Below, one piece after another: positions 55,241-64,000 of a stretch of 64,000 bases of DNA (positions are counted from its first letter, which is position 1; every line of letters starts with the position of its first letter). The stretch is from Sphingobacterium wenxiniae. GTDB lineage: Bacteria > Bacteroidota > Bacteroidia > Sphingobacteriales > Sphingobacteriaceae. Below the pieces are notes generated by a model. The model had not been told where the DNA came from. It ran no database searches and saw only the letters and a program-made list of their open reading frames with translations. A program made the position numbers and the translations under genes. The stretch spans positions 186,001 through 250,000 of the forward strand of contig NZ_FOZZ01000001.1 of assembly GCF_900116225.1 (NCBI RefSeq). The letters are read 5' to 3'.

Positions 55241-58200
55241 TTAAACCCCACGGTTGGACTGATGTAAAATTTCCTTTCTATGCATCCAATAAAAAATGAC
55301 GGGCAAAACGGTGAAACTCAGTATCAGACAGACAACAAGCCCCCCTACAATCATAATAGCCAAAGGTTTCTGGATCTCTGAGCCCATCCCTGTGGACATA
55401 GCTGCAGGCAACAACCCCATAGAACCCATCAAGGCAATCATAACCACTGGTCGAATCCGGCTTTTTACACCACTTCGTATAGCCTCCAACAAAGGTAGCT
55501 TCTGCCGGATATTATCACGTATTACACCTATCAGTACAATACCGTCAATGGTCGCAACACCGAACAAAATGATAAAACCTATACCTGCTGAAATCCCGAA
55601 AGTCGTTCCTGTAATCCACAGAGAGGTAAAACCTCCAATAAAGGCAAAGGCCAATGTCAACGAACAGACCAAAGTATCCTTGACATTTCCAAAATTAAAG
55701 TATAGCAGCAAGAGGATAAGCACTAAACTAATAGGTACTACAAGAGCTAACTGTTTAGCAGCTCGCTCTTTGCTTTCAAACTCTCCCGCCCATTCCATAC
55801 GGTTCTCTTGCGGCAGGATTACTTCATGAGCAACAACCGCCTTCGCTTCTGCTATGGTACTCCCTAAATCCCTTCCCTCAATACTAAATCCCACACCAAT
55901 ATAACGGCTATTGCCTTCTCTATAAATAAAAGCAGGGCCAGTCTGATAACTCACCGTAGCAATCTCCTGCAGAGGGATACCATGACCATTGCTTGTTGGT
56001 ATCAGGATATTCCTTATTTTTTCTGGAGTGTCTCTATAGGATTCATTAAACCTCAACACAACATCAAACTGCCTGTCTCCTTCATAGAATTTCGTTGCCG
56101 AATGCCCTCCTATAGTCATAGCAATCACGGCTTGCACGTCCGATGTAAACACACCATATTTCGCCATCTTGGAATCATGTAGTTGAATACGTAATTCTGG
56201 CAGTCCTATATTCTTATACACATTGATATCCGTTATCCCTTTTACCTTCCCAATAGATTCTGCAACCTGTGCAGCATATTTCTCCAGATCATAGAGTTCG
56301 TCACCAAATATTTTAATAACCAAAGCACTTTTTACCCCAGCTACATATTCCTCAACATTATCCTGTATGGGCTGGCTAAACCCTAAATTGATACCTGGAT
56401 AATGGTTCAGTTGCTCCCGTAGCTCTTGAACTATTTCTTCTTTGGTTATTTTACGAGTCCAATCATGCTCATCTTTCAGCTGTATGTTGAATTCTATATT
56501 GAAAAAACCCGTCGGATCTGTTCCATCGTTCGGACGCCCTGTCTGTGTTAGTATGAAATCGATTTCCTCCACATTATCCAACATAATATGTTTCATTTCC
56601 TTTGTCAATCTGGTAGACTCTGTAAGACTAACACTATTGGGCAGCGTCGCTCTGATGTAAATGGCTCCCTCATTAAGTTTAGGAAGGAATTCCGAACCAT
56701 AATGCAAAAATCGTCCTATACAGACAATCAAAATCCCCACGAATACAGCTATTGTAATCCGTTTATGGCGAAAAGAAAGTGCAAAAAGGCCATACACCGA
56801 CCGTTGGAAGAATCGGGTGATAAGATTTTCCCGTTCATGCATATTTTTCGTAAATAGAAGTTTGCACATTGCCGGGACATAGGTCAAGCTCAACACCAGC
56901 GAACCCAGCAATGCATAACCCAACGTAAATGCCAAGGGAGTAAACATCTTACCTTCTACCTTCTGGAAAGAGAAGATAGGTAGCAAGGCCACAATCAGAA
57001 TGACCAATGCGAAGAAAATATAAGATGCTACGCTACCAGCACTCTTCTTAATTACACCAAGCTTGCTCATCTTCGCAAAACGTGCTGGCCCTACCCGATG
57101 GGAAAGCGTTGCCAGGGCGACAAAAACGGTCTCCACAATAACCAAAGTTCCCTCAAGCAACAGTCCAAAATCCAAAGAACCCATAGAGATTAAATTAGCT
57201 GGTAGACCTTGAATCTTGAGCATGATGATGGCAAAAAAGAAAGAAAGTGGGATTACAGAAGCTACAATAAGTGTAGACTTCCAATTGTATAGAAATATAA
57301 AGACAATCAATGATACCAACAAAATACCTTCCACCAGGTTTTTGGAAACGGTATGCACTGTATTATCCACCAATTTGGTTCTATCCACGACCGTTTCAAT
57401 CTTCACCCCTTCTGGAAGAACGCGGTTGTTCAGCTCTTCGATCTTCTCTTTCAACAGACTGACAACCTTAGAAGGGTTTTCGCCTCGAAGCATGATAACA
57501 ATACCCTGTATCAAATCATCTTCCTCATTCAACCCAACCTGCCCCAACCTAGGTTTATGAGAGACCACTACATCCGCTACATTTTTAATCAATACGGGAG
57601 CCGAGCCATTCAACTTAATCGTGATATTGCCAATATCTTCCATTTTATCCAACAAGCCAACTCCTCGCACTACGTAAGCTTGGTCACCTTGCTGAATGAC
57701 ATCCCCACCTACATTGATGTTGGATTTGGACACAGCTTCGTACACGTCCAATGGGGATAAGTCGAAATTCTTAAGCTCCGTTGGGTGTATCCTAATCTCA
57801 TATATCTTCTCTTCTCCACCAAAACTTACAACATCAGCCACTCCCGGTACTCCTAGCAATTCCCGCTCTATCACCCAATCCTGTAAGGCGGTAATTTCCT
57901 TTAACGGAAGATCTCCCTTTACAACATAGCGAAAAATTTCACCCGTTGCTCCAGAAGGAGGCTCTATAGACGCTTCTGCCCCATCAGGGAGTTCAACTCC
58001 CGATAATTTATTGGACACATACTGTTGGGCATAGAAATCATCTATATCATCTTCAAACTGCACAGTCACGACCGATAGGCCAAATAGTGAGATAGAACGT
58101 ACATTCGATTTTCTTGGAATACTATTCACTTCTTTGGATATAGGTAAGGTCACTAGCTTCTCCACTTCCTCGGCGCTACGCCCAGGCCATTGGGTAATAA

Positions 58201-58354
58201 TACGTGCTCGGGTATTAGTTACATCGGGAAAGGCTTCAATAGCTGTGTGTCTAAGGGCATAAACCCCTGCAAAAATCAAAACCATTACACCAAACAGCAC
58301 AAAGGTGGTATTCCGTAGAGAGAAGGTTACGATATTTTGTACAATCTTTTTCAT
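55241..58354 (-). CDS. heavy-metal efflux RND pump, CusA/CzcA family
   Basis: 1037 aa, an inner-membrane proton-driven pump of the heavy-metal efflux subgroup. Twelve membrane spans in two blocks are separated by large periplasmic loops. TM4 motif LDFGLLLEGTLVIVE shows the Asp and Glu residues typical of HME-RND pumps, with Glu where CzcA has the middle Asp (D408 in Cupriavidus numbering). N-terminal FSLRNTTFVLFGVMVLIFAG is the first span. The operon order regulator, kinase, TolC-like, adaptor, pump matches Cus/Czc systems. The substrate (Cu/Ag, Zn/Co/Cd or other) cannot be decided from this sequence. Confidence 0.93.
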   Translation of the reverse strand: MKKIVQNIVTFSLRNTTFVLFGVMVLIFAGVYALRHTAIEAFPDVTNTRARIITQWPGRSAEEVEKLVTLPISKEVNSIPRKSNVRSISLFGLSVVTVQFEDDIDDFYAQQYVSNKLSGVELPDGAEASIEPPSGATGEIFRYVVKGDLPLKEITALQDWVIERELLGVPGVADVVSFGGEEKIYEIRIHPTELKNFDLSPLDVYEAVSKSNINVGGDVIQQGDQAYVVRGVGLLDKMEDIGNITIKLNGSAPVLIKNVADVVVSHKPRLGQVGLNEEDDLIQGIVIMLRGENPSKVVSLLKEKIEELNNRVLPEGVKIETVVDRTKLVDNTVHTVSKNLVEGILLVSLIVFIFLYNWKSTLIVASVIPLSFFFAIIMLKIQGLPANLISMGSLDFGLLLEGTLVIVETVFVALATLSHRVGPARFAKMSKLGVIKKSAGSVASYIFFALVILIVALLPIFSFQKVEGKMFTPLAFTLGYALLGSLVLSLTYVPAMCKLLFTKNMHERENLITRFFQRSVYGLFALSFRHKRITIAVFVGILIVCIGRFLHYGSEFLPKLNEGAIYIRATLPNSVSLTESTRLTKEMKHIMLDNVEEIDFILTQTGRPNDGTDPTGFFNIEFNIQLKDEHDWTRKITKEEIVQELREQLNHYPGINLGFSQPIQDNVEEYVAGVKSALVIKIFGDELYDLEKYAAQVAESIGKVKGITDINVYKNIGLPELRIQLHDSKMAKYGVFTSDVQAVIAMTIGGHSATKFYEGDRQFDVVLRFNESYRDTPEKIRNILIPTSNGHGIPLQEIATVSYQTGPAFIYREGNSRYIGVGFSIEGRDLGSTIAEAKAVVAHEVILPQENRMEWAGEFESKERAAKQLALVVPISLVLILLLLYFNFGNVKDTLVCSLTLAFAFIGGFTSLWITGTTFGISAGIGFIILFGVATIDGIVLIGVIRDNIRQKLPLLEAIRSGVKSRIRPVVMIALMGSMGLLPAAMSTGMGSEIQKPLAIMIVGGLVVCLILSFTVLPVIFYWMHRKEILHQSNRGV

Positions 58355-58367
58355 ACTTATAATTTCT

Positions 58368-59477
58368 CTACTGCGTTATTTTACTCAACTCTTCAAAAAT
58401 CAACAAAGCATTGTTCGCGATTATTTTCTCTCCTTCGAACATTGGTTCTGCGACAAAAGTATATTCTTCATTGTGCGCAATAGGATTTATCCGACGTGCT
58501 TGTATGTCACAATCTTCCTTATAGACCAGTATATATTCTTTATTATTATGGAATATTTTGGCCTTGTTCGGGATAGCATAAGCAGTCCCGAAATTATTTT
58601 TCATATTAATAACAATATCTGCACTTAATCCCGGCATCAAGTCAAGCTTCGGGTTGGCGAGTACAACCCTTGCTTTCAGCACATGTTCATTATCATCAAA
58701 GACATTATAAATTTTATCTATCTTTCCTGTATAAAAAGTATCTGGATAAGCAATTGTACGTACCTTCACTTCATCGCCGACATGAATATGCCTCAGGTTG
58801 CTGGCATATATATTGACCATCACCCACACCTCCTTAAGGTTAGAAACAGCGAACAGAGATTCACTATCTGCCGTGATAATCTGTCCTGCACTAATGGATT
58901 TCTGGATAACATAGCCATCTTTAGGTGCTAAAATTTGAAAATAACCATCTCCTACAGCACGATACAATTGTAAGTTCTCTTGAACACGAGCCAACTCTAT
59001 TTGTGCATTTTCCAATTCACGCTCAATTTCCAACACCTCAGGCATAGATGCAAGCCCATCCGCAAGCAATTCCTTTTTACTTTTCAACCCTTTCTTCAAA
59101 TGTTCGATCTGGTTCTCCTGCTGACGTTTCTGCTGATATAATTCTTGTATCTGCGTGGATTTTATCGTTGCCAGGGTTTGTCCTTTACGAACCTGATCAC
59201 CCAGTTCGAACTTTACCTGTTCCACAACCCCATCTAGAAGACTACGAAAGGTTACCATATCGTTTTCATCATACTCTATCTTACCAGAGAGGGTGAGTTG
59301 TTCCTGAATAGGTTGCTCATGTAAGGCTATGATAGATGTGCTTTTTTTAAGCTGATCGTTGAGGCAAAATGTTTGTTTGGTTATCACTCGCTCTTGTTGT
59401 CCTTGGCTTGATTCACAGGCTTGTAAAAAGCAAAATAGACCGACAAAAGGTAAAATTTCAATTATTCTTTTCATCAC
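58368..59477 (-). CDS. RND efflux periplasmic adaptor (membrane fusion protein), lipoprotein
   Basis: 369 aa. N-terminal lipobox FLQAC (signal ends at about residue 20). A biotinyl-lipoyl-like domain (VEQVKFELGDQVRKGQTLAT) is split by a coiled-coil hairpin (about 115-165: KRQQENQIEHLKKGLKSKKE). Then come the barrel domain (ISAGQIITADSESLFAVSNL) and membrane-proximal strands. It links the RND pump to the TolC-like channel. It is two bases from the TolC-like gene and 13 from the pump gene. Confidence 0.9.
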   Translation of the reverse strand: MMKRIIEILPFVGLFCFLQACESSQGQQERVITKQTFCLNDQLKKSTSIIALHEQPIQEQLTLSGKIEYDENDMVTFRSLLDGVVEQVKFELGDQVRKGQTLATIKSTQIQELYQQKRQQENQIEHLKKGLKSKKELLADGLASMPEVLEIERELENAQIELARVQENLQLYRAVGDGYFQILAPKDGYVIQKSISAGQIITADSESLFAVSNLKEVWVMVNIYASNLRHIHVGDEVKVRTIAYPDTFYTGKIDKIYNVFDDNEHVLKARVVLANPKLDLMPGLSADIVINMKNNFGTAYAIPNKAKIFHNNKEYILVYKEDCDIQARRINPIAHNEEYTFVAEPMFEGEKIIANNALLIFEELSKITQ

Positions 59478-59478
59478 G

Positions 59479-60750
59479 TTAAAAATCGTTTCCTACTAAA
59501 TATTGTAATTCTTCGTATGTAAGATTATAGTTTTCCCATAAGTCCAGAAAAGCCTGCTTTGCCTCACGGGCAGACTGTACAAAATCGATGAATTCCATCA
59601 GCGATATCTGTTGCACCTGTAAATGCCTGCGGTAGTTGTCTATCAACTTTGCCTGTTGCGTCCAATCTTGTATGGGCCAATCTTGTAAAGCATTTTCGTA
59701 TGCCAACAATTGAGCTTTGTAACGTTTTACAGCGGTCTCCATTTCCAGTCGCAGTGCAGATTGAAAAGCCCTTTCTTTATCAATACTTTCTTTGGCTGCC
59801 TGGATATTACCCTTATTGCGATTGAATACGGGTAATTCCATGCTTACACCGACGCCTATAAAATCACGCATGATATTTCCGCCACGGTCATAGCCAAGGT
59901 GCATGGTGAGATCAGGTTTAGACCGAGCCTTTTCCAACGAAAATTGGCTTTCTGCTTTTTTGACGGCCGTAGCCTGTTGTTTTAAACCTATATTTTGTTG
60001 ATGTACCAAGGATAATAAATCTAACGGCAGACGTGCTGTGCGACTTACAAAACACCCCTCAGTATCAAGCTCCTCGACAGACAAACCCTGAATGCCTGTA
60101 ATGGTCTGAAGAATCGAAATCGCTTCTGTTATACCTTCATCCAACAAAAGCGATTCTCTACGGAGTCTCACCAACTCCGCTTGTATTCTTTGGTAGTCTG
60201 CTAATGAAACATTCTGTTTTTGGCTTTGATTGGCATATTGCTGAGTCAGTTCCTCAAAAAGGCTAATAACATTACTCAACTCCTTTTTACCAACCTTCAA
60301 GTTAGCTAATCGGTAGAACCCTTGACGCAGTTCCTTTTTCAGTTCGCGCATCGTTTCTTCAAACGCATAAACATACTGTTGCTGGTCGAGTTGCTTAATA
60401 GCTACCCGCTTTCCACGCTTACCCGCAGTTTCAATTAGCTGTTCCAGTTCGACGGAAATCTGTTGCTTTTTACCGTAATTTCCGATTAGAGGAGGAAGCA
60501 CTTCGCTGCTTGCGTTCGACCAAAGGTTAGCTTCATCAACCGTGAAAATAGGGTTAGTCCACAGTCTTTCCTGCAACACTTCAGCTTCTGCCTGCGCGAT
60601 TTCATAACGAGCAGCAATCAGCAAATAGTTGTTCTCCAAGAAACAGGATTCAAGTTGTGATAGATTATAACTCTGTCCTCGTCCTTCTGTAAATGCCAGT
60701 ATGGCAAGACATATCGCAAATAAATATTTCACCTTAAAACTTTTCTGCAA
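59479..60750 (-). CDS. TolC-family outer-membrane efflux protein
   Basis: 423 aa. A cleavable signal peptide (LFAICLAILAFTEGRGQS) leads to two repeats of long helical hairpins. Ala/Gln-rich stretches (YLLIAARYEIAQAEAEVLQE and KAESQFSLEKARSKPDLTMH) and the FNRNKGNIQAAKESI segment are typical of the HME-type TolC family (OEP). It forms the outer-membrane channel for the CzcA-type pump. It is the first transport gene after the kinase, with 49 bp between. Confidence 0.9.
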   Translation of the reverse strand: MQKSFKVKYLFAICLAILAFTEGRGQSYNLSQLESCFLENNYLLIAARYEIAQAEAEVLQERLWTNPIFTVDEANLWSNASSEVLPPLIGNYGKKQQISVELEQLIETAGKRGKRVAIKQLDQQQYVYAFEETMRELKKELRQGFYRLANLKVGKKELSNVISLFEELTQQYANQSQKQNVSLADYQRIQAELVRLRRESLLLDEGITEAISILQTITGIQGLSVEELDTEGCFVSRTARLPLDLLSLVHQQNIGLKQQATAVKKAESQFSLEKARSKPDLTMHLGYDRGGNIMRDFIGVGVSMELPVFNRNKGNIQAAKESIDKERAFQSALRLEMETAVKRYKAQLLAYENALQDWPIQDWTQQAKLIDNYRRHLQVQQISLMEFIDFVQSAREAKQAFLDLWENYNLTYEELQYLVGNDF

Positions 60751-60799
60751 AGCTACAGTTCGTGTATTAAGGATGATTTTGGAGTAAATTAGAATTACA

Positions 60800-62134
60800 T
60801 TAGAAATACAGACACACGGTTGTACCTTTATCGGTGGAGGTAATCTTCATTTCAACTCCGTGGAGGGTAAAAATTACGTTGGCTATCGATAAACCAACAC
60901 CTTTACCTTGAAAACCTTTGGTATTGGCTGCGCGATAAAAGTTTTGTCTGACATTCGCTAAATCATTTTGGGGAATACCTATTCCTTTATCCATAACTGA
61001 AATCAACAAGCATCCTTTCTCCTGCTGCAAGACGACCCTTACCGTTTGGTTATCTGAATATTTGATGGCATTTTCAAGGATATTGCCAATGGCAAGTTCA
61101 AGCAATTTATCGTTACCTTTAACAGTCAATACGTTAGTGTCTTGTACCTGAATATCCACATCTAAATGTGCTTGATGATAGAGAACCATATTTTCAATCA
61201 ATTGCCATACGACCTCATCGATTCGTAACGCGTTAAACTCGAAATTAGTCTTTGCACCAGACAGTAACATCATCTTGTCTAATGTTTCCTGCAAGTCCGT
61301 AGTGTACTGTTGCAACTGTTCTATAACATCTCGATATTCTTTTTCTGTACGTGATTTATTTTTGGTTACTTCCAGTGTTCCCAGTAACGCTGTTATGGGT
61401 GTACGTAGCTCATGCGACACATAGTCAATAAAATTTTTCTGTACGTGAAAGGTATCGGCGATACGTTTCACAAAATGGTTATAGGTCTCTACCAGGTCAT
61501 TTACTTCAGCGTAGGTTTTTGAGAGTTGCAGTGGCTGGTTAAAATTCCGTGTATCTCTTTCCTTAATCTGTTTAATAATATGTATGATAGGTTGGTAAGC
61601 AATGTAACTGAGGTATTGAGAAAAGAAGAAGATAAAAACAATTCCCAATAAGAAAGCAATCAATAAAATCTTAAAAAGAGAAAACATCTGCGCCTTAAAA
61701 TCCTCTTTGGGTTCTCGGGTAACAACAACAAAATCACCTTGGTTATCATGATAGAAAATACCGTTGTAAAAATAAGATTCTGTATCGAAAAACGCATTTT
61801 TGGATTGCCTTACCTGTTCCAAAAAGTCGATTGAAATATCAATCACAGACATCATGTCACCATTCGATTGTTGGTTTGCACTATCAAAAACCGCAATATT
61901 ACGTCTGGAAATAGCCTTGTACAATTGATTTTGGATATTGGTATGCTCCATAAAAGAAAGCTCGTCCTTTTCAAGATAATAGATAGCGGCAAGCAAGGAT
62001 TTACTTTCCAATGATTCCTTTTCTTTCTTCTCCATTTGGGTATAGTAAGAAAAATAAATCACCGCAGAAAACAGCAACATAACGATAGTAAAAATCGTTA
62101 CGGAATACAATGACAAACGATGCTTTAATTTCAT
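60800..62134 (-). CDS. sensor histidine kinase of the metal-efflux operon
   Basis: 444 aa. Two membrane spans (about 8-30 and 170-190) flank a ~140-residue periplasmic sensor. A HAMP-like linker follows, then the H-box FIDYVSHELRTPITALLGTL with the phosphorylated His, and N, G1 and G2 boxes (NILENAIKY, DKGIGIPQNDL, GKGVGLSIANVIF). It likely senses metal in the periplasm and phosphorylates the adjacent response regulator, five bases upstream. Confidence 0.92.
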   Translation of the reverse strand: MKLKHRLSLYSVTIFTIVMLLFSAVIYFSYYTQMEKKEKESLESKSLLAAIYYLEKDELSFMEHTNIQNQLYKAISRRNIAVFDSANQQSNGDMMSVIDISIDFLEQVRQSKNAFFDTESYFYNGIFYHDNQGDFVVVTREPKEDFKAQMFSLFKILLIAFLLGIVFIFFFSQYLSYIAYQPIIHIIKQIKERDTRNFNQPLQLSKTYAEVNDLVETYNHFVKRIADTFHVQKNFIDYVSHELRTPITALLGTLEVTKNKSRTEKEYRDVIEQLQQYTTDLQETLDKMMLLSGAKTNFEFNALRIDEVVWQLIENMVLYHQAHLDVDIQVQDTNVLTVKGNDKLLELAIGNILENAIKYSDNQTVRVVLQQEKGCLLISVMDKGIGIPQNDLANVRQNFYRAANTKGFQGKGVGLSIANVIFTLHGVEMKITSTDKGTTVCLYF

Positions 62135-62139
62135 AGTAG

Positions 62140-62820
62140 CTACCCTTCTGTCTTAAACATATAGCCAACCCCTTTAACCGTATGTATATATTTATCGCCG
62201 TTCTTTTCGATCTTGTTCCTTAAATAGGAAATATAGACATCAACCACATTGGTGTGGTTGTCGAAGGTAATCCCCCAGACTGCGTTCAGAATCTGTACAC
62301 GGCCAACGGTTCTGTTTCTGTTCTCAACAAGGTAATTCAGCAATTTATATTCCCGAGGCGAGAGCTCTACCTCTTCTCCATTCACACTAACCTTATATTG
62401 TTCCACATTAATCTGCAAATTTCCAAAACGGAGCTCTGTTTCAGGAAGTTCATGTAGATACTTCCTGCGGCGTGTCAATGCCTTGATCCGTGAAAGCAGT
62501 TCATCAAAATGAAAAGGTTTAGTGAGGTAGTCATCGGCACCATAATCCAGTGCCGAAACCTTGTCTTGCACACTATTTAGCGCACTCAACATCAGTATAG
62601 GTGAATAATTCTTTTTATAACGCAAGATTTGCAATAACTGCATACCATCCATTCCTGCCAGCATAATATCCAAGATGATGATATCCCAATCAATATTTGC
62701 ATAAGTTTTCAAAACCTCCTCAGCATCCTTGCATAATGTAACCAAATACCCACACTCTTCCAGCCCTTTGACTAGAAAGTTACTGATTCGATTATCATCT
62801 TCGACTACAAGGATTTGCAT
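62140..62820 (-). CDS. OmpR/PhoB-type response regulator (CusR-like)
   Basis: 226 aa. Receiver domain: acidic pocket (VVEDD), phospho-acceptor Asp in DIIILDIML, and Lys in YLTKPFHFDELLSRIKAL. The winged-helix OmpR domain includes VELSPREYKLLNYLVENRNR and VVDVYISYLRNKIEKNGDKY. It is the first gene of the efflux operon and probably activates it together with its own promoter. A TAGTTTTG -7 box precedes it. Confidence 0.95.
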   Translation of the reverse strand: MQILVVEDDNRISNFLVKGLEECGYLVTLCKDAEEVLKTYANIDWDIIILDIMLAGMDGMQLLQILRYKKNYSPILMLSALNSVQDKVSALDYGADDYLTKPFHFDELLSRIKALTRRRKYLHELPETELRFGNLQINVEQYKVSVNGEEVELSPREYKLLNYLVENRNRTVGRVQILNAVWGITFDNHTNVVDVYISYLRNKIEKNGDKYIHTVKGVGYMFKTEG

Positions 62821-62837
62821 AACCTGATCTATTTTTA

Positions 62838-62845
62838 CAAAACTA
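62838..62845 (-). promoter_or_regulatory. candidate -7 box of the metal-efflux operon
   Basis: On the minus strand TAGTTTTG (62845-62838) fits TAnnTTTG, 18 bp upstream of the response-regulator ATG. No TTTG lies at the standard -33 distance, as might be expected for an activator-dependent promoter. Confidence 0.4.
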
Positions 62846-62964
62846 GCGATTTTATTGGACAGCAGGTGCGCTTAATCAAAACTCTAATGCACTTCTAATA
62901 TTGAACAGACAGATGATATCGCACCTATTAAGTTGTTCATCAGTTTGCAGTTTCTAATAGTATG

Positions 62965-64000
62965 CTATTCCCGATACTCCTTCCCTGTGAATATGTCAAT
63001 ATAATAGACCTCTTTTCCTTGCCCATTATTCAAACCTACTAAACCATCGGAAGATATGTGTTCATATCCCCTCTCTCCAATACGTTGTTTCCGCATATTA
63101 TCATAGAGATAGAAGCATTCATCTATGGAATCCCGCACAGCGAAAATCTGCTTTTCACCATTCAAAACAGATATATTAGAATAATCTGGCGACAAGTTCC
63201 AAGAACCTTCTTTTGTATTCCAAATCCCCCACATAGCTTTTTCTTCTCCTTTTTTTATCTCGGCTATATACAAATCTGCCCCAGCATGAGAAATATGTCG
63301 GATTTTCCCCACTTTCCAATCTTTAGGCAATGAAGCCGATTTAAACACCATGTGCTTATCAGGCCATATAGAATTTCCAACCTGATCATAGATAAAAAAA
63401 TCTTGTACATCGATCTCGCGTAGCAAATTACCCTTATCATCGATATATAGCCAATCATAAACCCAGACTGCATGATCGTAATTAAAACGTCCTAAGATAA
63501 AATACGGTGAATTGTTAATCGAATAGATCAAAGATACTTCTTTTAAAAAGTTACGTTGATCAGCAGTTGCCTGTCGGATTTGTTTTGGAAACGGCTTATC
63601 ATATTGTGGAAAGGCATAAATCTGATTTGTTTGCGGGTCTTTCAACAGCTTCGGGATAATAGGTAGAAAACGTTCTTGATTAATCGAATCCAGTAGAAAA
63701 GTTCCACCGGACAAAGTAACGGAAAGACGATCTACTCCAGTCAGATTCGCATGTACAGCCTTTCCTCCTCTCCCTACGTCATAAATAGCAAAAATTTTGC
63801 CCTGCGATTTTATATACCGATGGTTATCCAATACGAAATCAATATCACTTTTCAACTTTTTAAAACGCTTGTTCAACCGTTGATACAGGTTATTATTCCA
63901 GATATAATGTGTAGAATCAAGTTCATGGACGTATGAAGTATATTCATTATCGAAGTATGGAACATCATCTTTCACAAGCACTTGACCTGTTTCCAAAATT
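62965..64000 (-). CDS. unknown protein, 5' end cut by the window edge (possible WG-repeat/propeller)
   Basis: At least 345 codons, open to the right edge; the real start lies beyond 64000. Repeated short strand units with aromatic and Gly residues (GKIFAIYDVGRGGKAVHANL, KAMWGIWNTKEGSWNLSPDY, GYEHISSDGLVGLNNGQGKE) resemble WG-repeat or propeller proteins of Bacteroidota. No catalytic motif is seen. It is upstream of the efflux operon on the same strand, ~145 bp away, and is probably independent. Confidence 0.6.
   Translation of the reverse strand, partial: ILETGQVLVKDDVPYFDNEYTSYVHELDSTHYIWNNNLYQRLNKRFKKLKSDIDFVLDNHRYIKSQGKIFAIYDVGRGGKAVHANLTGVDRLSVTLSGGTFLLDSINQERFLPIIPKLLKDPQTNQIYAFPQYDKPFPKQIRQATADQRNFLKEVSLIYSINNSPYFILGRFNYDHAVWVYDWLYIDDKGNLLREIDVQDFFIYDQVGNSIWPDKHMVFKSASLPKDWKVGKIRHISHAGADLYIAEIKKGEEKAMWGIWNTKEGSWNLSPDYSNISVLNGEKQIFAVRDSIDECFYLYDNMRKQRIGERGYEHISSDGLVGLNNGQGKEVYYIDIFTGKEYRE

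Overview
The window reads as chromosome of a Bacteroidota bacterium, most like the Sphingobacteriaceae (Sphingobacterium or Pedobacter type); the genus is an inference. The basis is low G+C, almost no Shine-Dalgarno sequences, promoters of the TTTG-N20-TAnnTTTG class, a PUR/DUF3276 protein, DUF4199, DUF2200 and DUF1801 proteins, a monomeric isocitrate dehydrogenase and Bacteroidota-type intergenic repeats.

Left part (1-28.3 kb) is accessory and partly decayed. It opens with a defence locus on the + strand: type I restriction hsdR, a four-helix-bundle gene flanked by inverted repeats, hsdM and hsdS. A HEPN-like protein, an unknown protein and an overlapping McrB/McrC pair follow. Next come a Fic/Doc toxin with a DNA-binding partner, a non-coding structured island (14.0-15.05 kb), a HEPN AbiU2-like gene, and a tight four-gene module (large unknown protein, DUF5675 protein, two small membrane proteins). 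A small helical protein, a PUR-HTH protein, a tRNA/tmRNA-end-like site, an IS3 remnant fused to a broken RecG-like gene, a frameshifted AbiE-type pair and a truncated phosphoesterase follow. Two unknown proteins, a 63-bp tandem repeat, an AraC regulator, small DUF proteins, a DUF4143 ATPase and an oxidoreductase with an internal stop complete this part.

The middle (28.5-42.9 kb) is mostly housekeeping: two L,D-transpeptidase-type proteins, Icd, an RlpA-like lipoprotein, a flavin/2Fe-2S reductase, and the rimP-nusA-infB translation/transcription operon. That operon has a clear promoter followed by a terminator-like hairpin in its leader. An S24/XRE repressor-like gene diverges from a degenerate GIY-YIG-like gene. 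Two copies, in opposite orientation, of a ~250-370 bp non-coding repeat lie about 9 kb apart.

The right part (43-64 kb) is core envelope and metabolism: a secreted metalloprotease/propeller/beta-barrel protein, PBP1A, RpoN, an FMN reductase, a DJ-1/PfpI protein, an AraC regulator and PruA. It ends with a complete heavy-metal efflux operon (response regulator, histidine kinase, TolC-like, adaptor, CzcA/CusA-type pump). The strongest candidates for undescribed biology are the composite restriction locus with its embedded IVS-like element, the four-gene DUF5675 module, the structured island at 14-15 kb, the 63-bp repeat and the nusA-operon leader hairpin.
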